Positions 49,621 to 58,841 of a DNA stretch of 64,000 nt are shown here, one piece after another. A program made the position numbers and the translations under genes. Source of the stretch: Altericroceibacterium endophyticum (lineage in GTDB: Bacteria; Pseudomonadota; Alphaproteobacteria; Sphingomonadales; Sphingomonadaceae); NCBI RefSeq assembly GCF_009827595.1, contig NZ_WTYT01000003.1, forward strand, positions 1 through 64,000, in the 5' to 3' direction. Below the pieces are notes generated by a model that was given only the letters and a program-made list of their open reading frames with translations, did not search any database and was not told where the DNA came from. How positions within the stretch are numbered: position 1 is the first letter of the stretch; each line of letters begins with the position of its first letter.

Positions 49621-52041
49621 TCAGAACTTTACGCGGCCTTCAAGACCCACACTGCGCGGGTTCATCACGACCTGGCGGTAATACCGTACCGCAACACCAT
49701 CATTCACGCCGATACGCGACCGGTCATTGGCGACCGAGACGACAGCGTATTTGTCGAAAATATTATTGGCGAACAGGCTGACACTATAGTTTTCCATTTC
49801 ATAGGTCAGCGATGCCCGATGGGTGACAAAGCTTGGCAGTAATTCGCCATAGGCACGTTCCCAGCCCAGCCGCGATGCGACCTTGCCGCGATAGACCGCA
49901 GTCCAGTTGGCAACGATATCACCATCACGCACGGGCGTGGTGTAGGTCACACCAAGACTGCCCGAATTCTTGGTCGAACCCGGCAGCCGATCGCCATCAA
50001 GTGCGTCAAGCTGCACAAAACGGTTGGAATAATCCCCCGGCGTTTCACGAATGGTCAGAATGCCAGGTACGTCTTCCGTCAGCTTCGCATCCGTATAGGA
50101 ATAGGTCCCCTGGATCGAAAGCTCAGGCGTTGGCCGCAATTGGAACGAGGTTTCAAAGCCCTTCGATTCAGCCGAACCACCATTCACGGTGATCCCGGTC
50201 GCGCCATAAAGAGTGGCAGAATTAACCTGAATACCGTTCCATTTGATCAGGAAGACATTGAAATTGAAGCTCAGCTTGCGATCGAAAAGCTGGCTGCGGA
50301 TACCCACGTCGATATTCTTGGTCTTGTCCGGTCCATATTGCAGTTCTTCCGGCAGGGCGCAGATGATCTGCTGCCCCGGTTCGATATCTGCCGGACATGG
50401 GGCAACGCGGTTCGGCCCCCCGATGCGATAGCCCTTGCTGTAAGTACCATAGAGCATGAAGTCGGGTGAAAATTCATAAGACGTATTGAATTTCCAGACC
50501 CAGCCATCCTGTCCAGCCTCACCGCCATTGGCTGGCAGATCATACGGGCTGAGCGGATCGCCCAGAACCGGGAGGGCGGCAGCCCCGGAAATCTCGGAAT
50601 CATAATCGAAGTAACGCGCACCGGCGGTCACCTGCCATTGCGGCGTAATTTCCAGCGTGCCTTCGCCGAAAATCGCCTTCTCGGTCACTTTCGACGTGAC
50701 ATAGCTGACATATTCCCGCGCTTCCGGGTTGGTTTCCGGGTCGACCCATGGATGATTGGGGATGAATTCCGCGTAGTCACTCTGATATTTGTTTTCGTTG
50801 TAAAATCCGCCCAGGACCCAGTTGAAAGGTCCGCCATGGCGCGAAACGAAGCGGATCTCTCCATTGACCTGCTTACGCTTGGTATCCCCATCCGTATAAC
50901 CGGAGAATGCGGGATAGGATTCATAGCCGTAATCGAGATCAAGCAGCAGATCGGTCACATCGGACTGAGACGCAACGCTGACTTCTGTATAGGCACCCGT
51001 GGCAACGACATCGACGATATCGGCGATATTCGCATTCACTTCGGCGCTGGCCAGATGCGCATTGCGCGAAATGGGCTCTGCATACCGACTGGCATTTTCA
51101 TATCGCCCGGTGCCCAGCACGCCGGCGCCATTTGACTGGGCGCCATCCGTTTTGGTTTTCTGATAGGCGTAGGTCAGAATCAGCTTCAGATCTTCGCTGG
51201 TCTGCATCAGCAGCTGATTGCGGGTCGTAAATGTCCGTTCAAAGTTCAGATCTTTGCGGCCATACAGATTGTCCGCATAATCGCCGGGTTCTACACCATC
51301 AGTTCCGCCTGGCTGCGGCAGGGAGATGCCGGGCTGCTGCACCAGCAGCGGATAATCGATGAAGCCGGCGTCGAAATAATAGCCAGTGGCCGAACGAAAC
51401 GCGATGTGATCCTGAACGATCGGCACATTCACCATCGCATCGCCCTGATATCCAACGTCATCACTATGCGACATTGTATAGGCGCGCAGATGACCGGCAG
51501 CTTCCACTTTGTTCGTATTGGGACGATTGGGAATGTAGCGGATCGCGCCGGCCAGCGTGCCAAGGCCGTATAGCGTCCCCTGCGGACCAAGCAGCGTTTC
51601 GACACGTTCCAGATCGATCAGCTTGAAATCGTAATAGAGCGGAACTTCGCCCATATAGATGCCCAGCGCATCGTCATAGCTGGTGCCGCTGTCATTCACA
51701 CCCGATGCATTCAACCCGCGCAGGACGATATTACCCGATGACCCCGACCCGGTGTCGAGAATTGTCATACCCGGCGTGAAATCGGCAATATCGCGTACAT
51801 CGTCGATCCGCTGCTGCGCCAGTTCCTCGGCACTAACGGCCGTGATGTTGATGGGGGTGTCCTGAATAGTCGTACTGCGGCGCGTGCCGGTTACGATAAT
51901 AGCATCCATCAATGGATCGCTCGTCGGGGAGACGGCTGTTGGCGTCAGCGCAACATCCTGCGCCGATGCCTGTGCAGCGAGGCAGCCCGTGAGTATCGTT
52001 GCGGAAAGCAAACCCAGTCGAAGTTTCGCGGAATTTTTCAT
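49621..52041 (-). CDS. TonB-dependent outer-membrane receptor
   Basis: 806 residues. Signal peptide LGLLSATILTGCLAAQASAQ; TonB-box-like AIIVTGTRRSTTIQDTPINI; plug domain with DVRDIADFTPGM, NIVLRGLNASG and DLERVETLLGPQGTLYGLGTLAGAI; then a barrel ending in the aromatic pair RVKF. The start follows a run of G residues. It lies 173 bases downstream of a membrane hydroxylase gene on the same strand and may share its transcript. The substrate is unknown. Confidence 0.94.
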   Translation of the reverse strand: MKNSAKLRLGLLSATILTGCLAAQASAQDVALTPTAVSPTSDPLMDAIIVTGTRRSTTIQDTPINITAVSAEELAQQRIDDVRDIADFTPGMTILDTGSGSSGNIVLRGLNASGVNDSGTSYDDALGIYMGEVPLYYDFKLIDLERVETLLGPQGTLYGLGTLAGAIRYIPNRPNTNKVEAAGHLRAYTMSHSDDVGYQGDAMVNVPIVQDHIAFRSATGYYFDAGFIDYPLLVQQPGISLPQPGGTDGVEPGDYADNLYGRKDLNFERTFTTRNQLLMQTSEDLKLILTYAYQKTKTDGAQSNGAGVLGTGRYENASRYAEPISRNAHLASAEVNANIADIVDVVATGAYTEVSVASQSDVTDLLLDLDYGYESYPAFSGYTDGDTKRKQVNGEIRFVSRHGGPFNWVLGGFYNENKYQSDYAEFIPNHPWVDPETNPEAREYVSYVTSKVTEKAIFGEGTLEITPQWQVTAGARYFDYDSEISGAAALPVLGDPLSPYDLPANGGEAGQDGWVWKFNTSYEFSPDFMLYGTYSKGYRIGGPNRVAPCPADIEPGQQIICALPEELQYGPDKTKNIDVGIRSQLFDRKLSFNFNVFLIKWNGIQVNSATLYGATGITVNGGSAESKGFETSFQLRPTPELSIQGTYSYTDAKLTEDVPGILTIRETPGDYSNRFVQLDALDGDRLPGSTKNSGSLGVTYTTPVRDGDIVANWTAVYRGKVASRLGWERAYGELLPSFVTHRASLTYEMENYSVSLFANNIFDKYAVVSVANDRSRIGVNDGVAVRYYRQVVMNPRSVGLEGRVKF

Positions 52042-52214
52042 CTTTTACCCCCCAGTAAAGGTCATGATCTACCCGCTCTCCGGCGCGACGGCCGAAGGAG
52101 TACGAGTTTTGAATTGTGTGGATCTGCGCGTGGCCTGCTGCCGTATTTCGGCTTATGGTCAGATGCCCGCTATTGCCCGAAATTAAGAGAAACATCGGGC
52201 GGTGAGATCCGGTG

Positions 52215-53219
52215 TCACTCCTGCATTTCGCCAGATTGCAAACGCCCGCGGGAATGCGCATTGCTGCGCCGTGTGCCGATGGCATCGATCACTGGCTGAA
52301 AAGGAAACATAAACTGTTCGTAAATGGACAGGCGCCGGCGTTCATCCTGTCCGACGATGGCGGATTCGCCCTCGCGATAAGTGCCAAAGATCCGGTCAAG
52401 CACGATCAGGGAATTGGCATAATTACAGCGCGTGTCTTCATAGCTGAGCGCCGTATGATGCAGACTGTGGTGGCGTATGGTGGTGAAGAAAAAGCCGTAG
52501 AGCGCCGGCGGATCAGCGCGGACATTGGCATGTGCAAAGCCCGAAATCACACCGAGCACATTGATCGCGCAGAACACCGCCGCCGGAGAGAAATCGAACA
52601 GGGCAACCACGCTGAGACTGATCAGAAACAGCTCTATCGGATTACCCACCGCACCTTTGAGCGCGTTCAGCTGCGTAAGATGGTGATGCGGTGCATGGGT
52701 GAGCCAGAGCGGATAGAAATTATGCATCAGGCGATGCATCCAATATTGTCCGAACTCGATCAGGAACAGGACCATCGCAGCCTGCACGATGAAGGGCAGC
52801 TCCATCAATCCGGGTGTCGCGATGCCCAGCGCCTGTTTTAAAGAAAGCAGCGGTGCTTCAGCGAAAGTGACGGTCGCCCAGCCGATCACCGTATAGGTCA
52901 GCACCACATAGAAGATGTCGGTCGCCAGTTCGCGGCGATTGATGCGCCAGCTTTCATGGCGTTCAAACACCAGTTCCAGACCCTGTGTCCAGGCCATGAC
53001 AACGATAGCAGCGGCCAGAAGCGAGACCGGGCTTGTCGTGACATCATCCGGTGCAAATCCCCAGAAGAGACAGATGGCCACAACCGTTGCCAGCGGCAGG
53101 TAATCAGCAATTTTTGCGAAGAAAGACGGTGCCTCGTCCTGGCGAGCTGCGCCGGCTGGATTTGCCAACACATTTCCCTGCACTGGCGAGGTGCCTGTTT
53201 CGGACTGGGGTTGATCCAT
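52215..53219 (-). CDS. Membrane di-iron hydroxylase (sterol desaturase / fatty-acid hydroxylase family)
   Basis: 334 residues with several hydrophobic segments. The three histidine boxes are complete: HRLMH (162-166), HAPHHH (175-180) and HHSLHH (250-255), followed by a TRCNYAN segment typical of the family. These bind a di-iron centre that hydroxylates or desaturates a lipid using O2. The product could be a hydroxylated fatty acid, sphingoid base or carotenoid; sequence alone does not decide. It heads the minus-strand pair with the TonB receptor. Confidence 0.92.
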   Translation of the reverse strand: MDQPQSETGTSPVQGNVLANPAGAARQDEAPSFFAKIADYLPLATVVAICLFWGFAPDDVTTSPVSLLAAAIVVMAWTQGLELVFERHESWRINRRELATDIFYVVLTYTVIGWATVTFAEAPLLSLKQALGIATPGLMELPFIVQAAMVLFLIEFGQYWMHRLMHNFYPLWLTHAPHHHLTQLNALKGAVGNPIELFLISLSVVALFDFSPAAVFCAINVLGVISGFAHANVRADPPALYGFFFTTIRHHSLHHTALSYEDTRCNYANSLIVLDRIFGTYREGESAIVGQDERRRLSIYEQFMFPFQPVIDAIGTRRSNAHSRGRLQSGEMQE

Positions 53220-53600
53220 AGAAAATCTCCCTCTCGGGCTGTCTCCAGCCCAATTGCGAAAATCCTCTCATCAGTCCGTCAAGTCGCTCTATCGGCGAAT
53301 ACAGGGAAAGGTACAGATATTACCAAATGCGTCAAGCGTATTAATTGACACCTTTTTGGCGGATTTAATTTCGAAGTTTCGAAAGAGCTTGCGAAGCTAA
53401 ATTTATCTTACTTTTTGCCGCGCTTCTGCGAAATAAAACGAATCGCGCGCAAAAGCCGACGGTCCCGAAGCCGTGCTGAAACCGGGGTGTGAGGACTGGA
53501 ATATTGGTCGCGGTACAACCGCCCGACCTGATCATCGCGCGACCGGACAGGGGCGAGTCACGGGGCAGGCATGTCGCCCCGCCCCGTGCCGTTCAAATGA
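53220..53600. other. Non-coding region between the hydroxylase and beta-propeller genes
   Basis: 381 bases without a gene. The left half is AT-rich and should hold the hydroxylase promoter. It contains TTTCGAA-GT-TTCGAAA (53369-53384), a perfect 7-bp inverted repeat about 150 bases from the start. The right end has a GC-rich hairpin (CACGGGGC 53559-53566 with GCCCCGTG 53581-53588) that may terminate the beta-propeller gene, though no U tract follows. Confidence 0.6.
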
Positions 53601-54530
53601 TCAGTGCGACCACCAGGAAATGGTCTGATCGTCATGGGCGGAAGTCCATACGCCCGCATCTGTGTAACGGATTGCCCCGCTTCCGGCAGGTGTACCTAGC
53701 CGCGCCGTAACCTCCATCGTCGCAGGATCGATCACGGCAAAAACCTGATCTTCCGTGGTGCGCAACCACACCGATCCGCCGCCTGTGTCGATATCGCCAT
53801 AGACAAGGGATTCGCCCACTTTCACGCGGCCCGTCACTTCCACATTGTCCGGATTGACCCGGGCGACCGTGCCATCACCCTGTTCCTGCACCCAGACGCC
53901 GCCGGCACCAGCAGCAAGAAAGCCCGGCTGCTGGCCAAGTGAAACCGTAGCGACGACGCTGTTCGTTGCCGGATCGATTTTTTGCAAGCTTCGCTGTTCG
54001 CTACTTACCGCCCACAGCGCATCAAACCCGTATGCAAGATAGAATGTATCGGGATCGACCGACACCGTGGCGATCACCGCATTGGTGGCAGGATCAACCC
54101 GTGCGATTTGACCTTCGCTGGCGCTCGGCACCCAGATAGAGCCCGCGCCGGCGACGACATTCGTCTCCCCCTTGGGATTGGCAATGCCGGTTTCGATAAT
54201 GTTGCTGATCTCAGCTGTGCCGACATCGATACGGTAGAGATTGCCGCCGGTGCAATTGGCCACCCACAGGGAATAATTTGCAACCGACATCGTGCCGCAC
54301 GGGCGCGGCATGTCGGTGGATGCCAATTTGCCATCCACGCCCCATTGTTCAACCCGGCCGACATTGGTGACCCAGACAGTGTCGCCATCCACGGCCAGAA
54401 AGTCTGCAAAGCCGGGGACGGGCAGCGGCTTTTCAACCAGCATATTCCCCGCCTGCACCGGTTCTTCGGCTGTCGCCATGGTGCAAGCGCACACGGAAGC
54501 CGATAGTAAGGCCAATACCAGTTTCTTCAT
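53601..54530 (-). CDS. Secreted beta-propeller (YVTN/Vgb-like) protein
   Basis: 309 residues. The N-terminus KKLVLALLSASVCACTMATA is a signal sequence with a possible lipobox. The rest repeats a blade motif of about 40 residues: SLWVANCTGGNLYRID, SIWVPSASEGQIARVDPATNAVIATV, ALWAVSSEQRSLQKIDPATNSVVATV and similar, giving about six to seven blades. This resembles streptogramin lyase-like and YVTN propellers, but the lyase catalytic residues are not obvious. It lies 30 bases after an MBL-fold gene on the same strand, so the two are probably co-expressed. Confidence 0.85.
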   Translation of the reverse strand: MKKLVLALLSASVCACTMATAEEPVQAGNMLVEKPLPVPGFADFLAVDGDTVWVTNVGRVEQWGVDGKLASTDMPRPCGTMSVANYSLWVANCTGGNLYRIDVGTAEISNIIETGIANPKGETNVVAGAGSIWVPSASEGQIARVDPATNAVIATVSVDPDTFYLAYGFDALWAVSSEQRSLQKIDPATNSVVATVSLGQQPGFLAAGAGGVWVQEQGDGTVARVNPDNVEVTGRVKVGESLVYGDIDTGGGSVWLRTTEDQVFAVIDPATMEVTARLGTPAGSGAIRYTDAGVWTSAHDDQTISWWSH

Positions 54531-54560
54531 ACGCTTACTCCTGTTGCAGACCAGCTCATG

Positions 54561-55562
54561 TCAGCCGTAACGATAGGGATATTGGTCGATGGTGGTCGTG
54601 CTGCGCGTCTGGTTGCAGAGGAACACCGTGCCGGTGAAATAAATGCCCGGTCCGGTGACCGTCTTGGCATATTCAAACGCGTCACGCAGCTGCTCGACCG
54701 TCATCTGCACTGGCGCTTCGTCAGGCTGATAGGTCAGGCCGTAAGGATAATCCTGGCCTGTATTGCTGATTTCAACATGGCACCCCATCACATGGGTCAC
54801 CGGATGGGTGTCGCAAAACTCGATCAGCCGTTTCATGCTGTCGAACCACGGCTCCCAGAAACTGATGTAACAGCGCCCGCGGTAGAACATGTCGCCAGTA
54901 TAAAGGATCTGGGTATAGCTGTCGTAATACGCGAATTCCGAAATGACATGACCGGGTGACCCCCAGATCAGAATATCGCGTCCACCCAGATCAAGCGTAA
55001 CCCGTTCTTCCGGGAAATTGGTCATCCCCCAGAAACCGACCATTTCTTCATGGGTCAGCCCCATATAGCGCGTGTTCGGACGATCGGCGAACTGGTTCAC
55101 AGCCGCATAATGGTCAGAATGCAGATGGCTGAACGCGACCAGCAATTCCATGCTGGCAGGATCACGATCATTGCGGCGGCACCATTGTTCGATCGTGTCA
55201 TCGACGATACCGCGCAAATCGCAATTGGTCCGCAGGGACACATAGCCTTCATCGAGCAACAGAATCCGGTCATTGCCGAAATAGAGCGGCGCGAAAGGCG
55301 CTTCATAACTATAGGCTTTGTTCTGCCGCAGAATAGCGCTGTGTTCATTGTACCAATGCACCTGCCAGGGCGGATCGGTGTTATCCATGCAGGATGGCGA
55401 TCCGCAGATCCACTTTTCAGGGAAGGTGCCCTTGGCGGGCAGGTTATTCTTGAAATCGATGGGCCGGCCTTGGCTGTCGGGCGATTCCGCATGCGCTGCA
55501 ACGGCGCCAGAAACTGTGACGGCGGCGGCGGCATTATAAGCAAGAAATGTGCGACGATCCAT
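54561..55562 (-). CDS. Exported metallo-beta-lactamase-fold hydrolase, metal motif intact
   Basis: 333 residues. The N-terminus MDRRTFLAYNAAAAVTVSG with a twin Arg suggests Tat export, consistent with a folded metalloenzyme. The MBL motif is SHLHSDHYAAV (H-x-H-x-D-H). Further ligands are seen in GSPGHVISEFAYYD, LYTGDMFYRG and a late MGCHVEIS. Natural substrates of such exported MBL proteins vary (lactones, thioesters, beta-lactams, phosphodiesters). It lies 53 bases after a paralogue that lacks the motif. Confidence 0.9.
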   Translation of the reverse strand: MDRRTFLAYNAAAAVTVSGAVAAHAESPDSQGRPIDFKNNLPAKGTFPEKWICGSPSCMDNTDPPWQVHWYNEHSAILRQNKAYSYEAPFAPLYFGNDRILLLDEGYVSLRTNCDLRGIVDDTIEQWCRRNDRDPASMELLVAFSHLHSDHYAAVNQFADRPNTRYMGLTHEEMVGFWGMTNFPEERVTLDLGGRDILIWGSPGHVISEFAYYDSYTQILYTGDMFYRGRCYISFWEPWFDSMKRLIEFCDTHPVTHVMGCHVEISNTGQDYPYGLTYQPDEAPVQMTVEQLRDAFEYAKTVTGPGIYFTGTVFLCNQTRSTTTIDQYPYRYG

Positions 55563-55615
55563 GAGACTTCGCTTTCTTCAATTAGGGCGTGGAAGCTTGA
55601 AAAGCAGCGAGCGCT

Positions 55616-56701
55616 TTAAAACGGACGAGGAACGCTGATGCGCGGCACACCTTCGGGCCATTCGCGCGTGCGCTGGTCCGGACTGACCCCGTTAAAGAGA
55701 ACGAAATCGGGCCGGATCAGCATCTTGTCCTGCCCCTGTATCTCGCGGGCATAGATGAGCGCTTCCTCAATCAGTTCCGGCCCCATTTCCAGCGTCCGTT
55801 CATAGGGTTTGAAGTTGCGGAAGCGGGGATAGAACTGACCTGGCGCAAACATCATATCAATATGACCGCCCATGACTGAGGTCACCGGATTGGCGCTGGC
55901 AAAGGCCTTCAGCCTTTCAAGCGAAGCGACGAAGTCACGATCATTGCCGATGCTGATCCTGCCGGGGAACAGCAGATCACCGGTAAACAGGAAGTCGCAA
56001 TAGGGATCGTAAAAGCTCACCCCATCAATATGCGCGCCCGGGGTGGGGATCACGCTGATAACCCGGTCGCCCAGATCAATGCGGCCCGTGCCCTGGGGCC
56101 AGTTGCCCAGCAGACCGTAAAAGCTCTTCATCGCCGCCAGCGGCTTGGGAACAATGACCGTGTCGGGCCGTCCGGCGAACTGCCGCATACCCTGATTCTG
56201 CGCGACATCCTCGCCTGACGTCAGCGCGACCGTAAGCGGCACTTTGGTGCGGCCACGGATCTTTGCCCAGCGCTTGATGATGGCATCCACCGTGTCGCGC
56301 AGCGGGTAATGGTCGGCATTGGCGGTCGCCCCGCTATCGATCAACAGCGCGCCCTTATTGCCGAATAGCAGATAGGTGAACGGCGCCTCCCAATGCACGC
56401 AGACATTCTGCCGCAGCACGAAGGTGTCTTCATTATACTGTATGATCTGGATGCGCGGATCGGTGTTGGTCGCAGCGACGGTGGAACCGTGGATCCAGCG
56501 AAACGCAATGCGGCCCGGCGCGGGACCATCGCACGCATAATCATGCATAACCGGCCGCCGCGGCTCGGGTGGCAAGGCGCTGTCCGTGTTACGCACACCC
56601 TCGGGATTATACCCATGCTCCGGGTTCCCATTCGGATAATACCGCCGCTTTGGCGTTTTCGGTTTGGGTGTTAGTTTCGTGGCGGCTAGATCTTGTGGCA
56701 T
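55616..56701 (-). CDS. MBL-fold paralogue with degenerate metal motif
   Basis: 361 residues from an ATG at 56701 with GGGAG seven bases upstream; a TTG at 56755 would add a hydrophobic stretch and is an alternative. It is a clear paralogue of the downstream protein: both share the R-Q-N and EAPF...LLFG/LYFG block, the DTVDAIIKRW/DDTIEQW region, and FLFTGDLLFPG. Where the partner has SHLHSDHY, this protein reads LTSGEDVAQ, so the HxHxDH motif is gone. PTPGAHIDGVSFYD and MGGHIDMM are kept. It may be non-catalytic or use another metal arrangement. Confidence 0.85.
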   Translation of the reverse strand: MPQDLAATKLTPKPKTPKRRYYPNGNPEHGYNPEGVRNTDSALPPEPRRPVMHDYACDGPAPGRIAFRWIHGSTVAATNTDPRIQIIQYNEDTFVLRQNVCVHWEAPFTYLLFGNKGALLIDSGATANADHYPLRDTVDAIIKRWAKIRGRTKVPLTVALTSGEDVAQNQGMRQFAGRPDTVIVPKPLAAMKSFYGLLGNWPQGTGRIDLGDRVISVIPTPGAHIDGVSFYDPYCDFLFTGDLLFPGRISIGNDRDFVASLERLKAFASANPVTSVMGGHIDMMFAPGQFYPRFRNFKPYERTLEMGPELIEEALIYAREIQGQDKMLIRPDFVLFNGVSPDQRTREWPEGVPRISVPRPF

Positions 56702-56823
56702 CGGCAGGCTCCCAAACGCCGCAATTGCGGCCCAGAATGACTGGCCTGAAAGCAATCCAATCCCGTGATGGCGCTTTGTGTTCGATTATGTCTTAATCGC
56801 CCCACCTGACGAACAGCATATGG

Positions 56824-56851
56824 ATATTACGGAATAGATCAACAGTAATAA
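56824..56851. promoter_or_regulatory. NikR-type operator (site 1) ahead of the importer operon
   Basis: ATATTA-N16-TAATAA. The core TATTA-N16-TAATA is identical to site 2 at 59627-59654, while the spacers differ, so this is a conserved protein-binding pattern and not a duplication. The half-site spacing equals that of the classic NikR operator GTATGA-N16-TCATAC. It lies about 60 bases before the substrate-binding protein gene and about 125 bases from the divergent MBL gene. Confidence 0.75.
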
Positions 56852-56909
56852 TTTCGATGGACAATCCCGCTATTCGCGGCGATGATCATCGGGCGAAAGG
56901 AGTCGAATT

Positions 56910-57995
56910 ATGCTCAACGGGTTCCGCAACTTGGGACGAACCGCACTGTTCGCCTGCGCTATGCTCTTAGCGTCCTGTTCACCTTCCACTGACGAAGCGG
57001 CCAAGCCGAAAACCGAGTTTAACATTGGCTGGTCAATCTATGCCGGCTGGATGCCATGGCCCTATGCTCAGCAGGCCGGCATCGTCGACAAATGGGCCGA
57101 TAAATACGGGCTCGAGATCAACTTTGTTCAGGTCAATGACTATGTAGAGTCGGTCAACCAATATACGGCTGGCAAGCTGGATGGCGTGACCGTGGCGAAT
57201 ATGGATGCGCTGACCATTCCAGCCGCCGGGGGCAAGGACACCAGCGCTATCATCATCGGGGATTATTCCGACGGGAATGATGGCATATTGCTTAAAGGCA
57301 CGGATGATCTGTCCGCAATCCGCGGCCGGGATGTCTACCTGGTTGAGCTTTCGGTGTCACATTATCTGCTGGCACGCGGACTGGAGTCAGTCGACCTGCC
57401 GATGACGGCAGTGAGCACGATCAACACCGCCGATGCGGATATTGCAGGTGCGTTCACTTCGCCCGATATTTCGGCAGTGGTTGCATGGAACCCGCAGCTT
57501 TCGACCATGATGGCCGAGCCCGACGCCAACCTCGTGTTCAGTTCCGCGCAAATTCCGGGTGAAATTCTCGATCTGCTGGTCGTCGACACCGCCACGCTGG
57601 AGGCCAATCCCGATCTGGGCAAGGCGCTGGCAGGCATCTGGTACGAAACCATGTCGATCATCCAGCAGGACAGCCCCGAGGGTGCAGAAGCCCGTGCGGC
57701 GATGGCGCAGCTGGCGGGCACAACGCCCGAATTGTTCGAACAGCAACTGGCCACCACCCATCTCTACGCTGACCCCGCAGAGGCCGTTGCAGAGGCCCGG
57801 TCACCTGACCTTATCGACACGATGACCCGGGTGCGGGACTTCAGCTTTGCGCAGGGCCTGTTTGGTCAGGGTGCGCAATTGGCCGATGCGGTTGGCATGT
57901 CCTTCCCCGGCGGCAAGACGCTGGGTAATCCTGAGAATGTGACGCTGCGGTTTGACGATCGATACATGCAGATGGCTGCCGACGGGTCTCTTTGA
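56910..57995 (+). CDS. NitT/TauT-type ABC transporter substrate-binding lipoprotein
   Basis: 361 residues. A lipobox (MLLASC) follows a short signal sequence. The mature protein starts FNIGWSIYAGWMPWPYAQQAG and continues with KWADKYGLEINFVQVNDYVESVNQYTAGKLDGVTVANMDAL (two adjoining parts), the pattern of periplasmic binding proteins associated with urea/guanidine carboxylase operons. It delivers a small nitrogenous solute to the membrane permease encoded next. AAAGGAG precedes the start. It is the first gene of the operon and has a NikR-type operator upstream. Confidence 0.9.
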   Translation: MLNGFRNLGRTALFACAMLLASCSPSTDEAAKPKTEFNIGWSIYAGWMPWPYAQQAGIVDKWADKYGLEINFVQVNDYVESVNQYTAGKLDGVTVANMDALTIPAAGGKDTSAIIIGDYSDGNDGILLKGTDDLSAIRGRDVYLVELSVSHYLLARGLESVDLPMTAVSTINTADADIAGAFTSPDISAVVAWNPQLSTMMAEPDANLVFSSAQIPGEILDLLVVDTATLEANPDLGKALAGIWYETMSIIQQDSPEGAEARAAMAQLAGTTPELFEQQLATTHLYADPAEAVAEARSPDLIDTMTRVRDFSFAQGLFGQGAQLADAVGMSFPGGKTLGNPENVTLRFDDRYMQMAADGSL

Positions 57996-58025
57996 GGGCA
58001 TGCGGTCTGAGGGGGATCCGAATTC

Positions 58026-58841
58026 ATGAGATGGGTAAATCACAATGTCCGGCGCGGTAATGCCATAATACTCGGCGCGATACCGATCGTGCTGCTCATT
58101 CTGCTTTACCTGTTCGTGGCCGCCAATCGCCACGCGATCAATCCAGCCGATAAAATTCTGCCTTTGCCGTCACAAATGGTGGAAGCAATGTCGATGCTGG
58201 TGCTCCAGCCTGACCGTTTGTCGGGACAATATCTGTTCTGGGCCGATACTCTGGCGAGTCTCTCGCGCCTTGGTATCGGCCTCGGCATCTCCACCCTGTC
58301 GGCGCTGCTTGTCGGGCTGGTGCTGGGGATTCTCCCGCCGGTTCGGGCGGTTTTCGGCCCGCTGGTAACCGGCATTGCCGTGATCCCGCCAATTGCCCTG
58401 TTGCCGATCCTGTTTATCGCCTTCGGTCTGGGTGAAACCGCCAAGGTTGCCCTGATCGTGATCGGTATTGCCCCCTTCATGATCAGAGACATCGCAGCCC
58501 ATATCGGTGCTTTGCCACGAGAACAGATCATCAAGGCGCAAACCCTCGGCGCCAGCAGCTGGCAAGTGATGATCCGCGTCGCCCTGCCGCAGGCGATGCC
58601 CCGCCTGATTCAGGCCTTGCGGCTCTCGCTCGGTCCGGCATGGGTATTCCTGATCTCGGCCGAGGCCATCGCCGCCGACATCGGCCTCGGCTACCGCATC
58701 TTCCTCGTTCGGCGTTATCTCGCGATGGATGTCATCCTGCCCTATGTCGCATGGATCGCGCTCCTCGCGGTCGTCATCGACTTCCTTCTGACAAAGAGCA
58801 GCCATTCCATGTTTCCCTGGGCGCACAGGTCGAACCGATGA
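58026..58841 (+). CDS. ABC transporter permease (NitT/TauT type)
   Basis: 271 residues with about six membrane segments. The EAA loop is visible as ALPREQIIKAQTLGASSWQVMIRVALPQAMP (two adjoining parts), which contacts the ATPase. An AGGGGGAT Shine-Dalgarno precedes it, and its stop overlaps the ATPase start as ATGA. With the upstream lipoprotein and the downstream ATPase it forms one importer. Confidence 0.93.
   Translation: MRWVNHNVRRGNAIILGAIPIVLLILLYLFVAANRHAINPADKILPLPSQMVEAMSMLVLQPDRLSGQYLFWADTLASLSRLGIGLGISTLSALLVGLVLGILPPVRAVFGPLVTGIAVIPPIALLPILFIAFGLGETAKVALIVIGIAPFMIRDIAAHIGALPREQIIKAQTLGASSWQVMIRVALPQAMPRLIQALRLSLGPAWVFLISAEAIAADIGLGYRIFLVRRYLAMDVILPYVAWIALLAVVIDFLLTKSSHSMFPWAHRSNR

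Noticed and set aside
53337-53358. Third possible NikR-type site starting GTATTA upstream of the hydroxylase
   Set aside because: The matching TAATA half-site is absent at N16; a TAAT occurs only after 22 bases, so the geometry fails.
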